Below, one piece after another: positions 25,142 through 35,355 of a stretch of 64,000 bases of DNA. Source of the DNA: Oscillospiraceae bacterium (lineage in GTDB: Bacteria; Bacillota; Clostridia; Oscillospirales; Oscillospiraceae); NCBI GenBank assembly GCA_015067565.1, contig SVMF01000003.1:1-64000 (forward strand), read 5' to 3'. The position numbers and the translations under genes are program-made. The notes under the pieces are model-generated. The model ran no database searches. It was not told the origin of the DNA and saw only the letters and a program-made list of their open reading frames with translations. Position 1 is the first letter of the stretch. Each line of letters begins with the position of its first letter.

Positions 25142-25157
25142 CCTCTTGCCCTCCCGC

Positions 25158-26279
25158 TCAGCTCATGAAGTCCTTCAGACGCTTCGAGCGGGACGGATGG
25201 CGCAGCTTGCGCAAGGCCTTGGCCTCGATCTGGCGGATGCGTTCACGGGTGACCTGGAATTCATCGCCGACCTCTTCGAGCGTGTGCATTCTGCCATCGG
25301 CAAGGCCGTATCGCAGGCACAGAACCTTCTCCTCACGGGGTGTCAAAGTCTTGAGCACCTCAGCCAGCTGCTCACGCAGCATGGTGTAGGCCGCTGCATC
25401 TGCAGGTTCGGAGGCTACCTCATCCTGAATAAAGTCACCCAGATGGCTGTCATCCTCTTCGCCAACAGGGGTCTCCAGCGAGATGGGATCCTGCGCCATG
25501 CGCATGATCTCCTCAAGTCGTTCCTGCGTCATGTGCAGCTTCTGTGCGACCTCAGCAGCCGAGGGATCACGGCCGAGCTCCTGCACCAGCTCGTGCTGGG
25601 CACGGGAAACACGGTTGATGGTCTCGACCATATGTACCGGCAAGCGAATGGTGCGTGCATGGTCAGCGATGGCGCGGGAAATCGCCTGACGGATCCACCA
25701 GGTGGCATAGGTAGAAAATTTGTAGCCCTTTGTGTAGTCATACTTGCTCACAGCCTTGATCAAGCCGAGATTACCCTCCTGGATCAGATCCAAAAACGGA
25801 AGTCCACGGCCAACATAGGTCTTGGCAATGGAGACGACCAGACGCAGATTCGATTCAACCATCCGCTGCCGTGCCTTCTCATCGCCTTCCTCAATGCACT
25901 TTGCAATCTCCAGCTCCTCCTCGCCCGTCAGGAGCGGGATCTTGCCGATCTCCTTCAGATACATACGCACGGGGTCGTTGACGCTCATGACCTCAGCCAT
26001 TTCGTCGGTATCAATGAGCTGTTCCTCCTTGACAAGGCGGATATCCTCCTCGCTCGGCAGCATCTCCTCAGGCTTTTGCAGCATCTGCACAACATCCGTC
26101 ACATCGATCTCGACACCGGCCTGTTCCAGTGCCTCGTAGATCATGTCGGTCTGCTTTTCGTCGGCATCGATGGCATCGAGTGTATCAATCACATCCTTCG
26201 ATGCAACCTTGCCGTTTGCCTTGCCAAACTCCAACAGCTTCTGGAGCTTCTCGTGCATCTGCATACCCTTTTCTTCCAT
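25158..26279 (-). CDS. rpoD: Primary sigma factor RpoD (sigma-A)
   Basis: A 373-residue housekeeping sigma factor. Region 1.2 ([21 protein letters not shown]), region 2 ([38 protein letters not shown] and [17 protein letters not shown]), region 3 ([15 protein letters not shown]) and region 4 ([35 protein letters not shown]) are all present. The start is at 26277-26279, just past the dnaG stop, behind CGGAGGT. The dgt-dnaG-rpoD order is the Clostridial form of the macromolecular synthesis operon; rpsU is missing here. Confidence 0.97.
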   Translation of the reverse strand: MEEKGMQMHEKLQKLLEFGKANGKVASKDVIDTLDAIDADEKQTDMIYEALEQAGVEIDVTDVVQMLQKPEEMLPSEEDIRLVKEEQLIDTDEMAEVMSVNDPVRMYLKEIGKIPLLTGEEELEIAKCIEEGDEKARQRMVESNLRLVVSIAKTYVGRGLPFLDLIQEGNLGLIKAVSKYDYTKGYKFSTYATWWIRQAISRAIADHARTIRLPVHMVETINRVSRAQHELVQELGRDPSAAEVAQKLHMTQERLEEIMRMAQDPISLETPVGEEDDSHLGDFIQDEVASEPADAAAYTMLREQLAEVLKTLTPREEKVLCLRYGLADGRMHTLEEVGDEFQVTRERIRQIEAKALRKLRHPSRSKRLKDFMS

Positions 26280-26280
26280 T

Positions 26281-28026
26281 CTATGTACCTCCGTATCCTT
26301 TTTTCTTTCGCATGGCTTCCTGCAAAGATCTAAGATCACCCTCTCCGGACGCTTTACGAGCCTCGCTCATAATTACGCGCAGGCAATCGGCAAACGCCTC
26401 TTGAGAAATGGGAGGATCGTCCTTGTGAATGATGGCAGTCATGTGTGCCATCTCCTCCTGAGTGAGAACCTCGGAGAGCATGGCCACACCTGCGTTGTGG
26501 TCCTCTGCCCAATGCCGCCGAAGGGTCTCGTAGGCCTTGGCAAACATTGGGACAGAAAAGTGCTGTGGCTTGAGCTCCTTTGCAGTCTCAAACAGTGCGT
26601 TTTCCCGCAGGAGCATCTTCAGAACCGTCTCCTCTGCGATGGCAGAGCGCATATTGTCATATCGGATCTGTCGATTATGCGGCTGATGTGCGGCGTAGAC
26701 ATCGAGCTGTTTTTTCTCCTGTGCCTTCTTCTGCGCAGCCATGCGCTGCTTGTAGGCGCGGGAGATCTGCTGCTTCATGACATCACTGCTGATGCCGGCA
26801 GCCTGCGCCGCCTTTGCGCCGTAGATCTCACGCTCGACCGCCGTGGCATAGCTCGAGATGAGCTCAGCCGCCTGCTTTGCAAATTCGACCTTCTGCTCAT
26901 CGATTGTCAAATCAAACCTGGCCTCCAGCGAACGCAGACGGTACTCGGCCTGATTTTCTGAGCCGCTAAGCAGCAGCTTGAAGCGATCTGCGCCGAATTT
27001 GTGCAAAAATTCGTCAGGGTCTTTTGCACCCTTCATCTGTAGGATTTTTACTTTTAATCCCGTTTTTTCCAACATCGGAATGGCACGCTTGGTCGCATTC
27101 TGACCTGCCTGATCGCCGTCATAGGTCAAGACGACCTCATCCGTATATTTGCTGAGGATGTCGGCATGTTCCTGCGTCAGGCTCGTGCCGAGCGATGCCA
27201 CGGCGCAATCAAAGCCATATTGATGCAAGGCAATGGCATCCATATAGCCTTCCGTCAATATGATATGCCCCTGCTTGCTCTTTTTCGCAAAATTCATCGC
27301 AAACAAATTTCGCCGTTTATTGAAGATAATCGTTTCGTCGGTGTTGAGGTATTTGGGCTTGGAATCATCCATCACACGACCGCCAAAGCCGATGACATTT
27401 CCACGCACATCTATAATCGGAAACATCAAACGGTTCCGGAAACGATCATATAGCGTCCCTTTTTCCCGATGCTTTGAAACCAGTCCTGCCTCCAAAAGCT
27501 CCTGCTTGGTATATCCCTTTGCAATCATCGCATCCATCAATGCATTCCATGTGTTCGGTGCGTAACCCAGTCCAAAATGTGTAACAGTGGATTTTGTCAA
27601 TCCACGCCGTGCGATATAAGCGCGGACGCTTTCCGCTCCCGGGGTTCTAAGCTGCTCGTTAAAGAATCGGGCAGCGTCCCTCGACAGTGCCCAGAGGCGT
27701 TCTTTCTTTTTATACTGTGAATTATCACGGTTGTCCTCAGGGACTTCCAGACCTGCACGCTTTGCCAAAAAACGCACCGCATCGGGATAGCTGAGGCTCT
27801 CGATCTCCATAATGAAGTTTACCGCACCGCCGCCTTTATGACAGCCAAAGCAGTAATAGATTCCCTTTTCGGGCTTGACGGAGAAAGATGCGGTTTTCTC
27901 CCCGTGAAACGGGCAAAGTCCGAACAAATTGCTCCCCTTTCGGGTCAGGGCAACATAGGCACCGACTACATCTTCGATGGGATTGCGCTGATTCAGTTCG
28001 TCCAGAAATGCCGGTGAAAATGCCAT
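26281..28026 (-). CDS. dnaG: DNA primase
   Basis: A 581-residue primase that makes RNA primers at the replication fork. The N-terminal zinc site is Cys38, His41, Cys59, Cys62 ([11 protein letters not shown] and [10 protein letters not shown]). The TOPRIM core shows [12 protein letters not shown] and [11 protein letters not shown]. The C-terminal third, which binds the DnaB helicase, is lysine- and glutamine-rich ([10 protein letters not shown]). The ATG follows GGAGGGCGGCAT. It is sandwiched between dgt (17 bases upstream) and rpoD, whose ribosome site overlaps the dnaG end. Confidence 0.96.
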   Translation of the reverse strand: MAFSPAFLDELNQRNPIEDVVGAYVALTRKGSNLFGLCPFHGEKTASFSVKPEKGIYYCFGCHKGGGAVNFIMEIESLSYPDAVRFLAKRAGLEVPEDNRDNSQYKKKERLWALSRDAARFFNEQLRTPGAESVRAYIARRGLTKSTVTHFGLGYAPNTWNALMDAMIAKGYTKQELLEAGLVSKHREKGTLYDRFRNRLMFPIIDVRGNVIGFGGRVMDDSKPKYLNTDETIIFNKRRNLFAMNFAKKSKQGHIILTEGYMDAIALHQYGFDCAVASLGTSLTQEHADILSKYTDEVVLTYDGDQAGQNATKRAIPMLEKTGLKVKILQMKGAKDPDEFLHKFGADRFKLLLSGSENQAEYRLRSLEARFDLTIDEQKVEFAKQAAELISSYATAVEREIYGAKAAQAAGISSDVMKQQISRAYKQRMAAQKKAQEKKQLDVYAAHQPHNRQIRYDNMRSAIAEETVLKMLLRENALFETAKELKPQHFSVPMFAKAYETLRRHWAEDHNAGVAMLSEVLTQEEMAHMTAIIHKDDPPISQEAFADCLRVIMSEARKASGEGDLRSLQEAMRKKKGYGGT

Positions 28027-28043
28027 ATGCCGCCCTCCTTTCC

Positions 28044-29057
28044 TTATCCCCTCACCTGCCAGGCCGTAGGGATAAACAGTTCATCATATTTGTACATCGC
28101 GTACTTGTCGCTCATGCCCGCAATGTAGTCGCAAACGGTCCGTTCCATGCCGTCGAAACTGAGTTGCGGCTGAAAATCAGGCGGCAGCTTTTCGGGATGG
28201 CGGACATAAAATTCATACAAACGCTTCAGGATCTCTCTTGCCTTGGCTTCCTCGCCCTTAGCCTTGGGATTTTTATAAACGCGCTCAAACATAAATGCAC
28301 GCAGCTTCTGCATCGCCTGCTCCACCTCGGCATCCATGCCGAGAGGGCCATCCATGCTGTGGGCGATCATGTTGGTCACAAGGGTGTTGATACGTTCACG
28401 ATGCGTATTGCCCAAAACCTCGGAGATCTCACGGGGAATGTCCCGATCGGTCAGGATCTCGGCACGCATCGCATCATCTATGTCGTGGTTGATGTAGGCG
28501 ATCTGATCGCTCTTGCGGACGATCTGTCCCTCCAGCGTTTCGGGCATACGGCTCGAGCTGGTGTGTCCGAGGATGCCCATGCGCACCTCGTAGGTCAGGT
28601 TCAGCCCCTGTCCATCCTTTTCCAGGATGTCGACCACGCGCAACGACTGCTCATTGTGGCAAAACGGCTGCCCCATCACCTCGGTTAGCGCGACCTCGCC
28701 AGCATGACCGAACGGTGTGTGCCCCAGATCGTGCCCAAATGCAATCGCCTCCGTCAGATCCTCATTCAGGCGCAAGGAGCGCGCAATCGTCCGTGCGATG
28801 CGAGATACCTCCAGGGTGTGCGTCATGCGCGTGCGATAGTGATCACCCTCGGGCTGTAAAAACACCTGCGTTTTGTGCATCAGACGACGGAAGGATTTGC
28901 TGTGTAAGATACGGTCACAATCGCGCTGATAGCAGGTGCGTACATCGAATTCAGGCTCTTCCTCGGAATGATTCCTTCCCCGACTGGCGTCGGAAAACTG
29001 CGCCCGCTCACTGAATCTCAAATGCTCCTGCCGCTCTAACTGCTCCCGAATGGTCAT
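28044..29057 (-). CDS. dgt: Deoxyguanosinetriphosphate triphosphohydrolase-like HD protein
   Basis: A 337-residue HD-domain protein. The metal site is built from RMTHTLEVSRI, AFGHDLGHTPFGH and the later DQIAYINHDIDD. Members remove the triphosphate from dNTPs, and clostridial forms are usually broad-specificity dNTPases. The N-terminal DASRGRNHSEEEPEFDVRTCYQRDCDRILHSKSFRRL is typical. The start follows GGGAGGAAATGCT. It is the first gene of the dnaG-rpoD operon, linking dNTP levels with replication genes. Confidence 0.9.
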   Translation of the reverse strand: MTIREQLERQEHLRFSERAQFSDASRGRNHSEEEPEFDVRTCYQRDCDRILHSKSFRRLMHKTQVFLQPEGDHYRTRMTHTLEVSRIARTIARSLRLNEDLTEAIAFGHDLGHTPFGHAGEVALTEVMGQPFCHNEQSLRVVDILEKDGQGLNLTYEVRMGILGHTSSSRMPETLEGQIVRKSDQIAYINHDIDDAMRAEILTDRDIPREISEVLGNTHRERINTLVTNMIAHSMDGPLGMDAEVEQAMQKLRAFMFERVYKNPKAKGEEAKAREILKRLYEFYVRHPEKLPPDFQPQLSFDGMERTVCDYIAGMSDKYAMYKYDELFIPTAWQVRG

Positions 29058-29084
29058 AGCATTTCCTCCCTCGAATCATACTCA

Positions 29085-29305
29085 TCTTCCGTCCATTTGG
29101 ATTATTCTCAATATGCGAAAATCGTCCGCCTCATTGCGGATAATATGGTCATAATAGCCTTTTTGCCAAAGTGCATGCCCACATTTTCGATTTGTAAATC
29201 GCTTTCATGAAGACACAAATTTCGGTACTACTGTACCCGTAGTGCTTCCTTCGGTGCTGTAATCGTAATTTTCCAAACGATTTCGTTTGTGATGTTTTTC
29301 CATTT
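29085..29305 (-). pseudogene. Remnant of a REP-associated tyrosine (IS200-like, Y1) transposase
   Basis: Between dgt and yigZ the minus strand encodes pieces of a RAYT-type transposase in broken frames. It opens with MEKHHKRNRLENYDY and later reads NRKCGHALWQKGYYDHIIRNEADDFRI, which is the family's characteristic C-terminal segment. The central catalytic HUH part is deleted and a stop codon interrupts the frame. It cannot make active enzyme. Its presence fits the many palindromic repeats elsewhere in the window. Confidence 0.75.
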
Positions 29306-29309
29306 CAAT

Positions 29310-29936
29310 TTACTCTACAGGAAAGGCGCGGTATTCGTTTTCCAGGATCATACCCTCAATGGTTCCGGCAGAGATATCATACACACGGTCCAGAAATGGT
29401 TTTGTCTGCGCCTCGGGCAGCAGCAGCTCGAATTCGACATCCATGCCGAAATCTGACTTCTGAATGATACCCCCGAAGGCAGCGACCTCCAATTTGATCC
29501 GCTCGAACCAGCTGTACGGGCAGGGCAGATACACACCCGTCCATACACGCTTCATCGAACGGCCTGCGGCATCAAGTGCGATCTTCGCACTGTGGGCGTA
29601 GGCACGGACGAGCCCTCCTGCGCCCAATAAAATGCCGCCAAAATAGCGTGTCACCACGCAAGTTACATTATAAATGCCCTCCCGCTGCAACACCTGCAGC
29701 ACGGGCATACCTGCCGTACCACCCGGCTCACCATCGTCAGAAAAGCGCGTAGCGCCATCCTTGATGATATAGGCATAGACATTGTGCGTCGCGTCCCAGT
29801 ACGTTTCACGCATCCGCTTGAGCTGCGCCAGCGCCTCTTCCTCTGTCTCTGTATGGAAGATGTGGCCAATGAAGCGCGAGCGTTTTTCGACAAATTCCGC
29901 ATCGGCATCCTTGGTCGGGATCAGATATTCCGTCAT
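29310..29936 (-). CDS. yigZ: YigZ/IMPACT family protein
   Basis: A 208-residue protein of the UPF0029 (IMPACT) family. The N-terminal domain has SRFIGHIFH, ATHNVYAYI, SDDGEPGGTAGMPVL and TRYFGGILLGAGGLVRAY, all signature stretches; the C-terminal domain is ferredoxin-like. Bacterial members are structurally characterised but their reaction is not settled; translation-related roles are proposed. The ATG overlaps the hflX stop codon as ATGA, so both are translated together. Confidence 0.9.
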   Translation of the reverse strand: MTEYLIPTKDADAEFVEKRSRFIGHIFHTETEEEALAQLKRMRETYWDATHNVYAYIIKDGATRFSDDGEPGGTAGMPVLQVLQREGIYNVTCVVTRYFGGILLGAGGLVRAYAHSAKIALDAAGRSMKRVWTGVYLPCPYSWFERIKLEVAAFGGIIQKSDFGMDVEFELLLPEAQTKPFLDRVYDISAGTIEGMILENEYRAFPVE

Positions 29937-31204
29937 GCCTGCTGCTCCTTATCGTACTTGCGGTAGCGGCCGTAGAGCTCCTCAGAGCAAACCGTCTCGA
30001 CCAACACACCGTCAGCGGTATATTCCGTCGAGAGCACCTGCGCCTGCTTGTGCAGGATATCCAGCACGCCTGCCTCGTTGTAAGGCAGCAGCAGCTTTAC
30101 ATGGTGCAGCTTGCCCAAGAGAGTCTGCTCGATGCGGGTCAGAAGCTCGTCCATACCGATGCCGTTTCGTGCGCATATGGGAACATTCTTCTCCCCAATC
30201 GGGAGATTCGAAACATCCTCCAGCAGGTCTGCCTTGTTATAGCAACGCAGCACAGGCACATCGGGCTTAGCCAACTTTTCGATCAGCCGCTCGACCACAG
30301 CAATATGTGCCTCACGGTCGGGATCGGAGGCATCGATGACATGCAGCAGCAGGTCGGCGTACTGCAGCTCCTCTAAAGTCGCCTTGAAAGCCTCGACCAG
30401 ATGATGCGGCAGCTTTGCAATAAAGCCGACCGTATCGGAAAGCAAAACCTCCAGATGATCAGACACCTTCAGCTTGCGTGTCGTCGTGTCGAGCGTGTCA
30501 AACAGACGGTTATTTGCAGGAATTCCCGCATCGGTAAGCTGATTGAGAAGCGTGGATTTTCCGGCATTGGTATAGCCGACGAGCGCAACCACAGGCACGG
30601 AATTTTTGATCCTGCGCTCACGCTGCACCGCACGCACCTTGCGCACCTCGTCCAGTTCCTCGCGCAGGCGGTCAATGCGTGCGCGAATGTGACGGCGATC
30701 GGTCTCCAGCTTGGTTTCGCCGGGGCCTCTCGTGCCGATGCCACCGCCGAGACGGGACATCGATTTTCCCATGCCCGAGAGCTTGGGCAGAAGGTACTGA
30801 TACTGTGCAAGCTCCACCTGCAAGCGGCCCTCTGCCGTCTTTGCACGCTGGGCAAAGATATCTAAAATTAAGGCGCTGCGATCGAGCACCGTCGCCCCTG
30901 TAATCTCCTCGAGCGCACGGATCTGCGAGGGCGAAAGGTCGTTGTCAAACACGACCAATGTCGCCCCCGTTGTTTCCAAAAGCTCGCAAAGCTCCTGCGC
31001 CTTGCCCTCACCGATGAAGCTGTGCGGATCGGGTGTATGGCGATTTTGCAGAAGCTTGGCCTCACAGATGCCGCCGGCTGTTTCGAGCAGGGCCTCCAAT
31101 TCGTCTAATGTTTCATAACTTGCCGTATCCTCGGGTTTGAAGCAGTCGGCATTCAAGCCGACCAGGATCGCCTTTTCCGATACGACACGATCATTTTGTA
31201 TCAT
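29933..31204 (-). CDS. hflX: Ribosome-associated GTPase HflX
   Basis: A 423-residue GTPase. The N-terminal domain contains the linker glycine-rich stretch GMGKSMSRLGGGIGTRGPGETKLE; the G domain shows G1 GYTNAGKSTLLN, G2/G3 SDTVGFI and G4 NKADLL. In other bacteria HflX splits stalled or heat-damaged 70S ribosomes. It starts behind AGGGGAAG and is coupled to yigZ. Confidence 0.94.
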   Translation of the reverse strand: MIQNDRVVSEKAILVGLNADCFKPEDTASYETLDELEALLETAGGICEAKLLQNRHTPDPHSFIGEGKAQELCELLETTGATLVVFDNDLSPSQIRALEEITGATVLDRSALILDIFAQRAKTAEGRLQVELAQYQYLLPKLSGMGKSMSRLGGGIGTRGPGETKLETDRRHIRARIDRLREELDEVRKVRAVQRERRIKNSVPVVALVGYTNAGKSTLLNQLTDAGIPANNRLFDTLDTTTRKLKVSDHLEVLLSDTVGFIAKLPHHLVEAFKATLEELQYADLLLHVIDASDPDREAHIAVVERLIEKLAKPDVPVLRCYNKADLLEDVSNLPIGEKNVPICARNGIGMDELLTRIEQTLLGKLHHVKLLLPYNEAGVLDILHKQAQVLSTEYTADGVLVETVCSEELYGRYRKYDKEQQA

Positions 31205-31232
31205 AATTCTTCCCCTAAAATTCGACTAAAAA

Positions 31233-31262
31233 TGAAAAAAGTCCGCACCGATACGATGCGAA
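31233..31262 (-). terminator. Terminator of rpmE
   Basis: On the minus strand GTTCGCATC pairs with GGTGCGGAC (one or two G-U pairs) and is followed by TTTTTTCATTTTT. It lies just past rpmE and before hflX. Confidence 0.75.
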
Positions 31263-31271
31263 CTTTACTCA

Positions 31272-31472
31272 TTACTTCAGACCGAACTTCTTGTTGAAAC
31301 GGTCAACACGTCCACCGGTGTCAACCAGCTTCTGCTTGCCGGTATAGAAAGGGTGGCACTTGGAGCAAATTTCAACCTTAATGTCCTTCTTGGTAGAACC
31401 GGTCTCAATAATCTCGCCGCACGCGCATCTGATCGTAGTCTGTTCGTACTTCGGATGGATTCCTTCCTTCAT
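31272..31472 (-). CDS. rpmE: 50S ribosomal protein L31 (zinc-binding form)
   Basis: A 66-residue ribosomal protein. Cysteines in IRCACGE and [12 protein letters not shown] give the C+ zinc-binding type, and the end [12 protein letters not shown] is standard. The start at 31470-31472 follows GAGGTG; a 19-codon upstream extension in frame is rejected because L31 proteins begin with MKEGIHP. It stands alone with its own terminator. Confidence 0.96.
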   Translation of the reverse strand: MKEGIHPKYEQTTIRCACGEIIETGSTKKDIKVEICSKCHPFYTGKQKLVDTGGRVDRFNKKFGLK

Positions 31473-31595
31473 TGCATTCACCTCTTTCATGTAGTCGTAA
31501 AGGGACATTTTGCCCCCATATTTTTTCAATGCCCAAACATATTAGCACACTTTTTTCGGAATTGCAAGTGTTTTTTCAATTTTTCTTCAAAAAAA

Positions 31596-32720
31596 TTATC
31601 TCTTGTAAAAGACCCGCTCCCGAAGGTCTCCTCCGGGCGGCAAAATATCCTCTGAAAACAGGGCGAACAGGTCATTTGCTTGGCGCTCAAGCTCCCAATA
31701 GGCTGCATCGGGCGGCATTTGGCCAACATTTATGATAGGAATGTCCGCACCTTCGCGCATCTGCCGCAGGATGCTACGCCCCACATCATCAAAGGCCAGC
31801 ACGCGCACATAGGGCGCAGGCTGCTGCATCTGCCTGTCGGTGATCCCCAGGAAGGCGCACAGGATCATGCGCATCACACGGCTATAGGTGTAGCGCTTGG
31901 ATTTGACAGCCGAAACAATGCTCAGCAGGTCACGCTCCTCACGGCAGGCACGCATCAGCTTGCTCCACAGACCCTCCGAACCGTAGGCGACATTCTCAAA
32001 GTCTGCCTCACGCATCGAACGCAGACGGGCAAGAATCGACCGTTCTCCCTTGCAAAGCGCATATTTCGGTGCCGTTCGGAACAGCTCCCAGGCCGCCCGA
32101 GGAACGAACCCCTCCCAATCGTCCTGCGTACGCAAAAACGAGGCCGAGGGATTTTCGCAATCCGTTCCCGTGTGATAGCAACCCTCCCGACGGATCGTCA
32201 CTGGCTCAATGGAGCTGCCACGGCGCACGAGTGCCTTGCAATATTCCACCGCCAGAATGTCGTTCGGCCGTTCGATCAGGCTTGCATCTGCACCCATAGC
32301 CACAAGCGCTCTGTGACGTGCCGTTGGAAAGGATACTCCCGTTTCCAGCTCCCGTTGCAAATATTCCTTAAATTCCGGCTGCAGCAACGCCCTTGCAGTT
32401 GACATAATATTATTTATGTCACCCTCCTCACTGCCAAAGCACAGACCATCAATGCAACCCAAGCGCTCGAAGATTTCCACCGCACCGTCGGCAAAACGCT
32501 CGGCCGAAGCCACCGCACAGGTCAGCGGAAGCTCCAGTACCAAACTTGCCCCGCATTCGACGGCCGCCCTCGCACGCACATACTTATCCAGGATCGCAGG
32601 CTCTCCGCGCTGCACAAAATTGCCGCTCATTAAGCATACGCTGCCCTCGATGCCGCGAAGTTGCTTAAAATGTCCATTGTGGAACGGATTGTATTCACAA
32701 ACGATGCCGATATTTTTCAC
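31596..32720 (-). CDS. tmcAL: tRNA(Met) cytidine acetate ligase (YlbM/TmcAL)
   Basis: About 374 residues. The nucleotidyltransferase N-terminus IGIVCEYNPFHNGH and the following MSGNFVQRGEPA match TmcAL, which acetylates C34 of elongator tRNA-Met using acetate and ATP. The start is taken as GTG at 32718-32720, six bases after GAGGGTG; an in-frame GTG nine bases upstream is less well placed. It is divergent from ackA, whose product interconverts acetate and acetyl phosphate, a suggestive but possibly accidental neighbour. Confidence 0.88.
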   Translation of the reverse strand: MKNIGIVCEYNPFHNGHFKQLRGIEGSVCLMSGNFVQRGEPAILDKYVRARAAVECGASLVLELPLTCAVASAERFADGAVEIFERLGCIDGLCFGSEEGDINNIMSTARALLQPEFKEYLQRELETGVSFPTARHRALVAMGADASLIERPNDILAVEYCKALVRRGSSIEPVTIRREGCYHTGTDCENPSASFLRTQDDWEGFVPRAAWELFRTAPKYALCKGERSILARLRSMREADFENVAYGSEGLWSKLMRACREERDLLSIVSAVKSKRYTYSRVMRMILCAFLGITDRQMQQPAPYVRVLAFDDVGRSILRQMREGADIPIINVGQMPPDAAYWELERQANDLFALFSEDILPPGGDLRERVFYKR

Positions 32721-32748
32721 AAAAATCACCCTCGAGCAAAAATAATGC

Positions 32749-32777
32749 TTGTCATTATTTGGATTCTGTTATACAAT
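32749..32777 (+). promoter_or_regulatory. Promoter of ackA
   Basis: TTGTCA (32749-32754), a 17-base spacer and TACAAT (32772-32777), about 60 bases before the ackA ATG. Confidence 0.7.
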
Positions 32778-32839
32778 GTAGGTGTATGTGCTTATACTAC
32801 CACAAATAAGAAAAATTGTAAACAGGAGTTGACGCTACT

Positions 32840-34033
32840 ATGAACATTCTTGTCATCAACGCAGGCAGTTCCTCGCTGAAGTATCAGCTGATGAATCCCG
32901 AAACCGGTGAAGTTTTCGCAAAGGGTCTTTGCGAACGCATCAATATCGACGGCAGGCTCACCCACAAGGTTCCTTCCAAGGACATCAAGGTCGTGCGCGA
33001 CATTCCGATGCCCACCCATGCTGAGGCCATCGCAGCCGTTATGGAGATCCTGGTCGATCCCGAAAACGGTGTTATCAAGTCCGTTGACGAAATCGACGCT
33101 GTCGGTCATCGTGTTCTGCACGGCGGCATGAAGTTTGTTTCTTCCTGCCTCATTGACGAAGCCTGCAAGCAGGCGATCCGCGATTGCATCCCCCTCGGCC
33201 CCCTGCACAACCCCGCAAACCTCATGGGCATCGAAGCTTGCGAGAAGGCCATGCCCGGCAAGCCCCAGGTTGCAGTTTTCGACACTGCGTTCCACATGAC
33301 CATGCCCCCGAAGGCATACCGCTATGCCATCCCCACCAAGTATTTTGAAGAAGACAGCCTGCGCCGCTACGGCTTCCACGGCACTTCTCACCGTTTTGTT
33401 TCCAAGCGCGCCATCGAGCTGATGGGCAATCCTGCAGAAAGCAAGGTCATTGTCTGCCACCTCGGCAACGGTTCTTCCCTCTCCGCTGTGAAGAATGGCG
33501 AGTGCCAGGACACCTCCATGGGTCTTTCTCCCTTGGCAGGCGTTCCCATGGGCACCCGTTCGGGCGACATCGATGCTTGCGTTGTACAGTATATCATGAA
33601 CAAGGAAAAGAACATGAGCATCGACGATTGCCTGAATATGCTCAACAAGCAGTGCGGCGTTAAGGCTCTGTCCAACGGTCTGTCCTCCGACTTCCGTGAC
33701 CTGGAAGCAGGCGCGGCTCGCGGCGACGAGGCTTGCGAACTGGCCCTGCGCAAGTTCTGCTACGAAGTCGGTAAGTATATCGGTGCCTATACCGCTGCAC
33801 TGAACGGTCTGGATTGCCTGGTTTTCACCGCAGGTGTCGGTGAAAACGGCCCCGAGACCCGTAAAGACATCTGCTCCTACCTGGAGTTCATGGGCATCAA
33901 GCTCGATCCCGAAGCAAACAAGGTTCGCGGTGACGAGATGAAGATCTCCGCTCCCGATTCCAAGGTTCAGGTCTGGGTCATCCCGACCAACGAAGAGCTG
34001 ATGATCGCTCAGGACACCGCTGAGCTCTGCTGA
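32840..34033 (+). CDS. ackA: Acetate kinase
   Basis: A 397-residue ASKHA-fold kinase making ATP and acetate from acetyl phosphate, a main energy step in anaerobes. Motifs are NAGSSSLKYQL at the N-terminus, GHRVLHGG, DTAFHMTMP, RYGFHGTSH, CHLGNGSSL, TRSGDID and FTAGVGEN. The length is normal. No pta gene lies beside it. The ribosome site CAGGAG precedes the ATG. A hairpin separates it from pepT. Confidence 0.97.
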   Translation: MNILVINAGSSSLKYQLMNPETGEVFAKGLCERINIDGRLTHKVPSKDIKVVRDIPMPTHAEAIAAVMEILVDPENGVIKSVDEIDAVGHRVLHGGMKFVSSCLIDEACKQAIRDCIPLGPLHNPANLMGIEACEKAMPGKPQVAVFDTAFHMTMPPKAYRYAIPTKYFEEDSLRRYGFHGTSHRFVSKRAIELMGNPAESKVIVCHLGNGSSLSAVKNGECQDTSMGLSPLAGVPMGTRSGDIDACVVQYIMNKEKNMSIDDCLNMLNKQCGVKALSNGLSSDFRDLEAGAARGDEACELALRKFCYEVGKYIGAYTAALNGLDCLVFTAGVGENGPETRKDICSYLEFMGIKLDPEANKVRGDEMKISAPDSKVQVWVIPTNEELMIAQDTAELC

Positions 34034-34044
34034 TCGTACAAAAA

Positions 34045-34072
34045 AATTGCCCCACCCCCCGGTGGGGCAATT
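34045..34072 (+). terminator. Hairpin between ackA and pepT
   Basis: ATTGCCCCAC (34046-34055) pairs with GTGGGGCAAT (34062-34071). The T tail is short, so some read-through into pepT is likely. Confidence 0.6.
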
Positions 34073-34090
34073 ACTGAATTTGGAGGATTT

Positions 34091-35299
34091 ATGACAGTTA
34101 CCGAACGCTTTTTAAACTATGTTTCTTACGAAACCACCTCGGACGAGGCCAGTGAGACCTGCCCGTCCACACCAGATCAAAAAGTCCTCGGCGCAGCCAT
34201 CGTCGATGAGATGAAGTCCATCGGCATTGAAGATGCCCATATGGATGAAAACGGCTATATTTACGGCACTGTCAAGGGCAGCGAAAACGCTCCCGTGATC
34301 GGCCTGATCGCCCATATGGACACCGCACCGGACTGCTCAGGCAAGGACATCCGTACGAGGATCGTCGAATACAATGGCGGCGACATCCTGCTCAACGAGG
34401 AAAAGCAGATCCTCATGCAGGCAAAGGACTATCCCAATCTCGCTCATTCCATCGGCAAGCATCTGATTGTCACCGACGGCACAACCCTTTTAGGCGCAGA
34501 CGACAAAGCCGGCATCGCTGCCATCCTGACCGCTGCGGAAGAACTCTTGAAGGAAGGCACTCCCCACGCAACCCTTCGCATCGGCTTCACCCCCGACGAG
34601 GAAATCGGCCGCGGCGCTGACCGCTTCGATGTGGCAGGCTTTGGCGCGGACTATGCCTATACCGTCGACGGCGGTGGCTTGGGCGAGCTGGAATATGAGA
34701 ACTTCAATGCTGCCTCCGCCGTCGTGACCGTCTATGGCAGAAATGTCCATCCCGGTTCTGCAAAGGATATCATGATCAATTCTCAGCATATCGCCATGGA
34801 ATTCCACGGACTTCTCCCCGTTCACGAGCGTCCTGAAAGCACTTTTGCCTACGAGGGTTTCTCCCATCTGTGCGAGATGCACGGCGAAGTGGAAAAATCC
34901 ACGCTGGAATACATCATCCGTGACCACAGCCGTGAAAAGTTTGAACGCAAGAAGGAAATTTTTACTGAAATCGCTCGTTTCCTGAACGCAAAATACGGCG
35001 AAGGCACGATTGAACTCACCCTGCGCGACAGCTATTTCAATATGAAAGAGAAGATCGAGCCGGTCATGTTCATCGTCGAGAACGCAAAGCAGGCCATGCT
35101 GGACGAAGGAGTCGCGCCGAAGGTCGTCCCCATCCGTGGCGGCACAGACGGTGCAAGGCTCTCCTATGAAGGTCTGCCCTGCCCGAACATTTTCACGGGC
35201 GGCGAAAATTTCCACGGCAGATTTGAATATGTCCCCATCGAGGACATGGAGGCGTGCGTCCGCGTCCTCAAGCGCATCCTCACCAACGCCGCAAAATAA
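34091..35299 (+). CDS. pepT: Peptidase T (tripeptide aminopeptidase)
   Basis: A 402-residue M20B metallopeptidase that removes the N-terminal residue from tripeptides. Zinc-site motifs are IAHMDTAPD, GADDKAGIA, TPDEEIGRGAD and the C-terminal IRGGTDGARLSYEG. GGAGGA lies before the ATG. It follows ackA after a leaky hairpin. With OppA-F and PepF it completes a peptide uptake and cleavage route. Confidence 0.95.
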   Translation: MTVTERFLNYVSYETTSDEASETCPSTPDQKVLGAAIVDEMKSIGIEDAHMDENGYIYGTVKGSENAPVIGLIAHMDTAPDCSGKDIRTRIVEYNGGDILLNEEKQILMQAKDYPNLAHSIGKHLIVTDGTTLLGADDKAGIAAILTAAEELLKEGTPHATLRIGFTPDEEIGRGADRFDVAGFGADYAYTVDGGGLGELEYENFNAASAVVTVYGRNVHPGSAKDIMINSQHIAMEFHGLLPVHERPESTFAYEGFSHLCEMHGEVEKSTLEYIIRDHSREKFERKKEIFTEIARFLNAKYGEGTIELTLRDSYFNMKEKIEPVMFIVENAKQAMLDEGVAPKVVPIRGGTDGARLSYEGLPCPNIFTGGENFHGRFEYVPIEDMEACVRVLKRILTNAAK

Positions 35300-35308
35300 A
35301 GGAAAAAC

Positions 35309-35330
35309 GGGCAGGTCATGCGACCTGCCC
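35309..35330 (+). terminator. Hairpin after pepT
   Basis: GGGCAGGTC (35309-35317) pairs with GACCTGCCC (35322-35330) around ATGC. The same hairpin recurs at 35478-35499. Confidence 0.65.
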
Positions 35331-35355
35331 ATTTCAGCGTGTCAAAGTAATCAAA

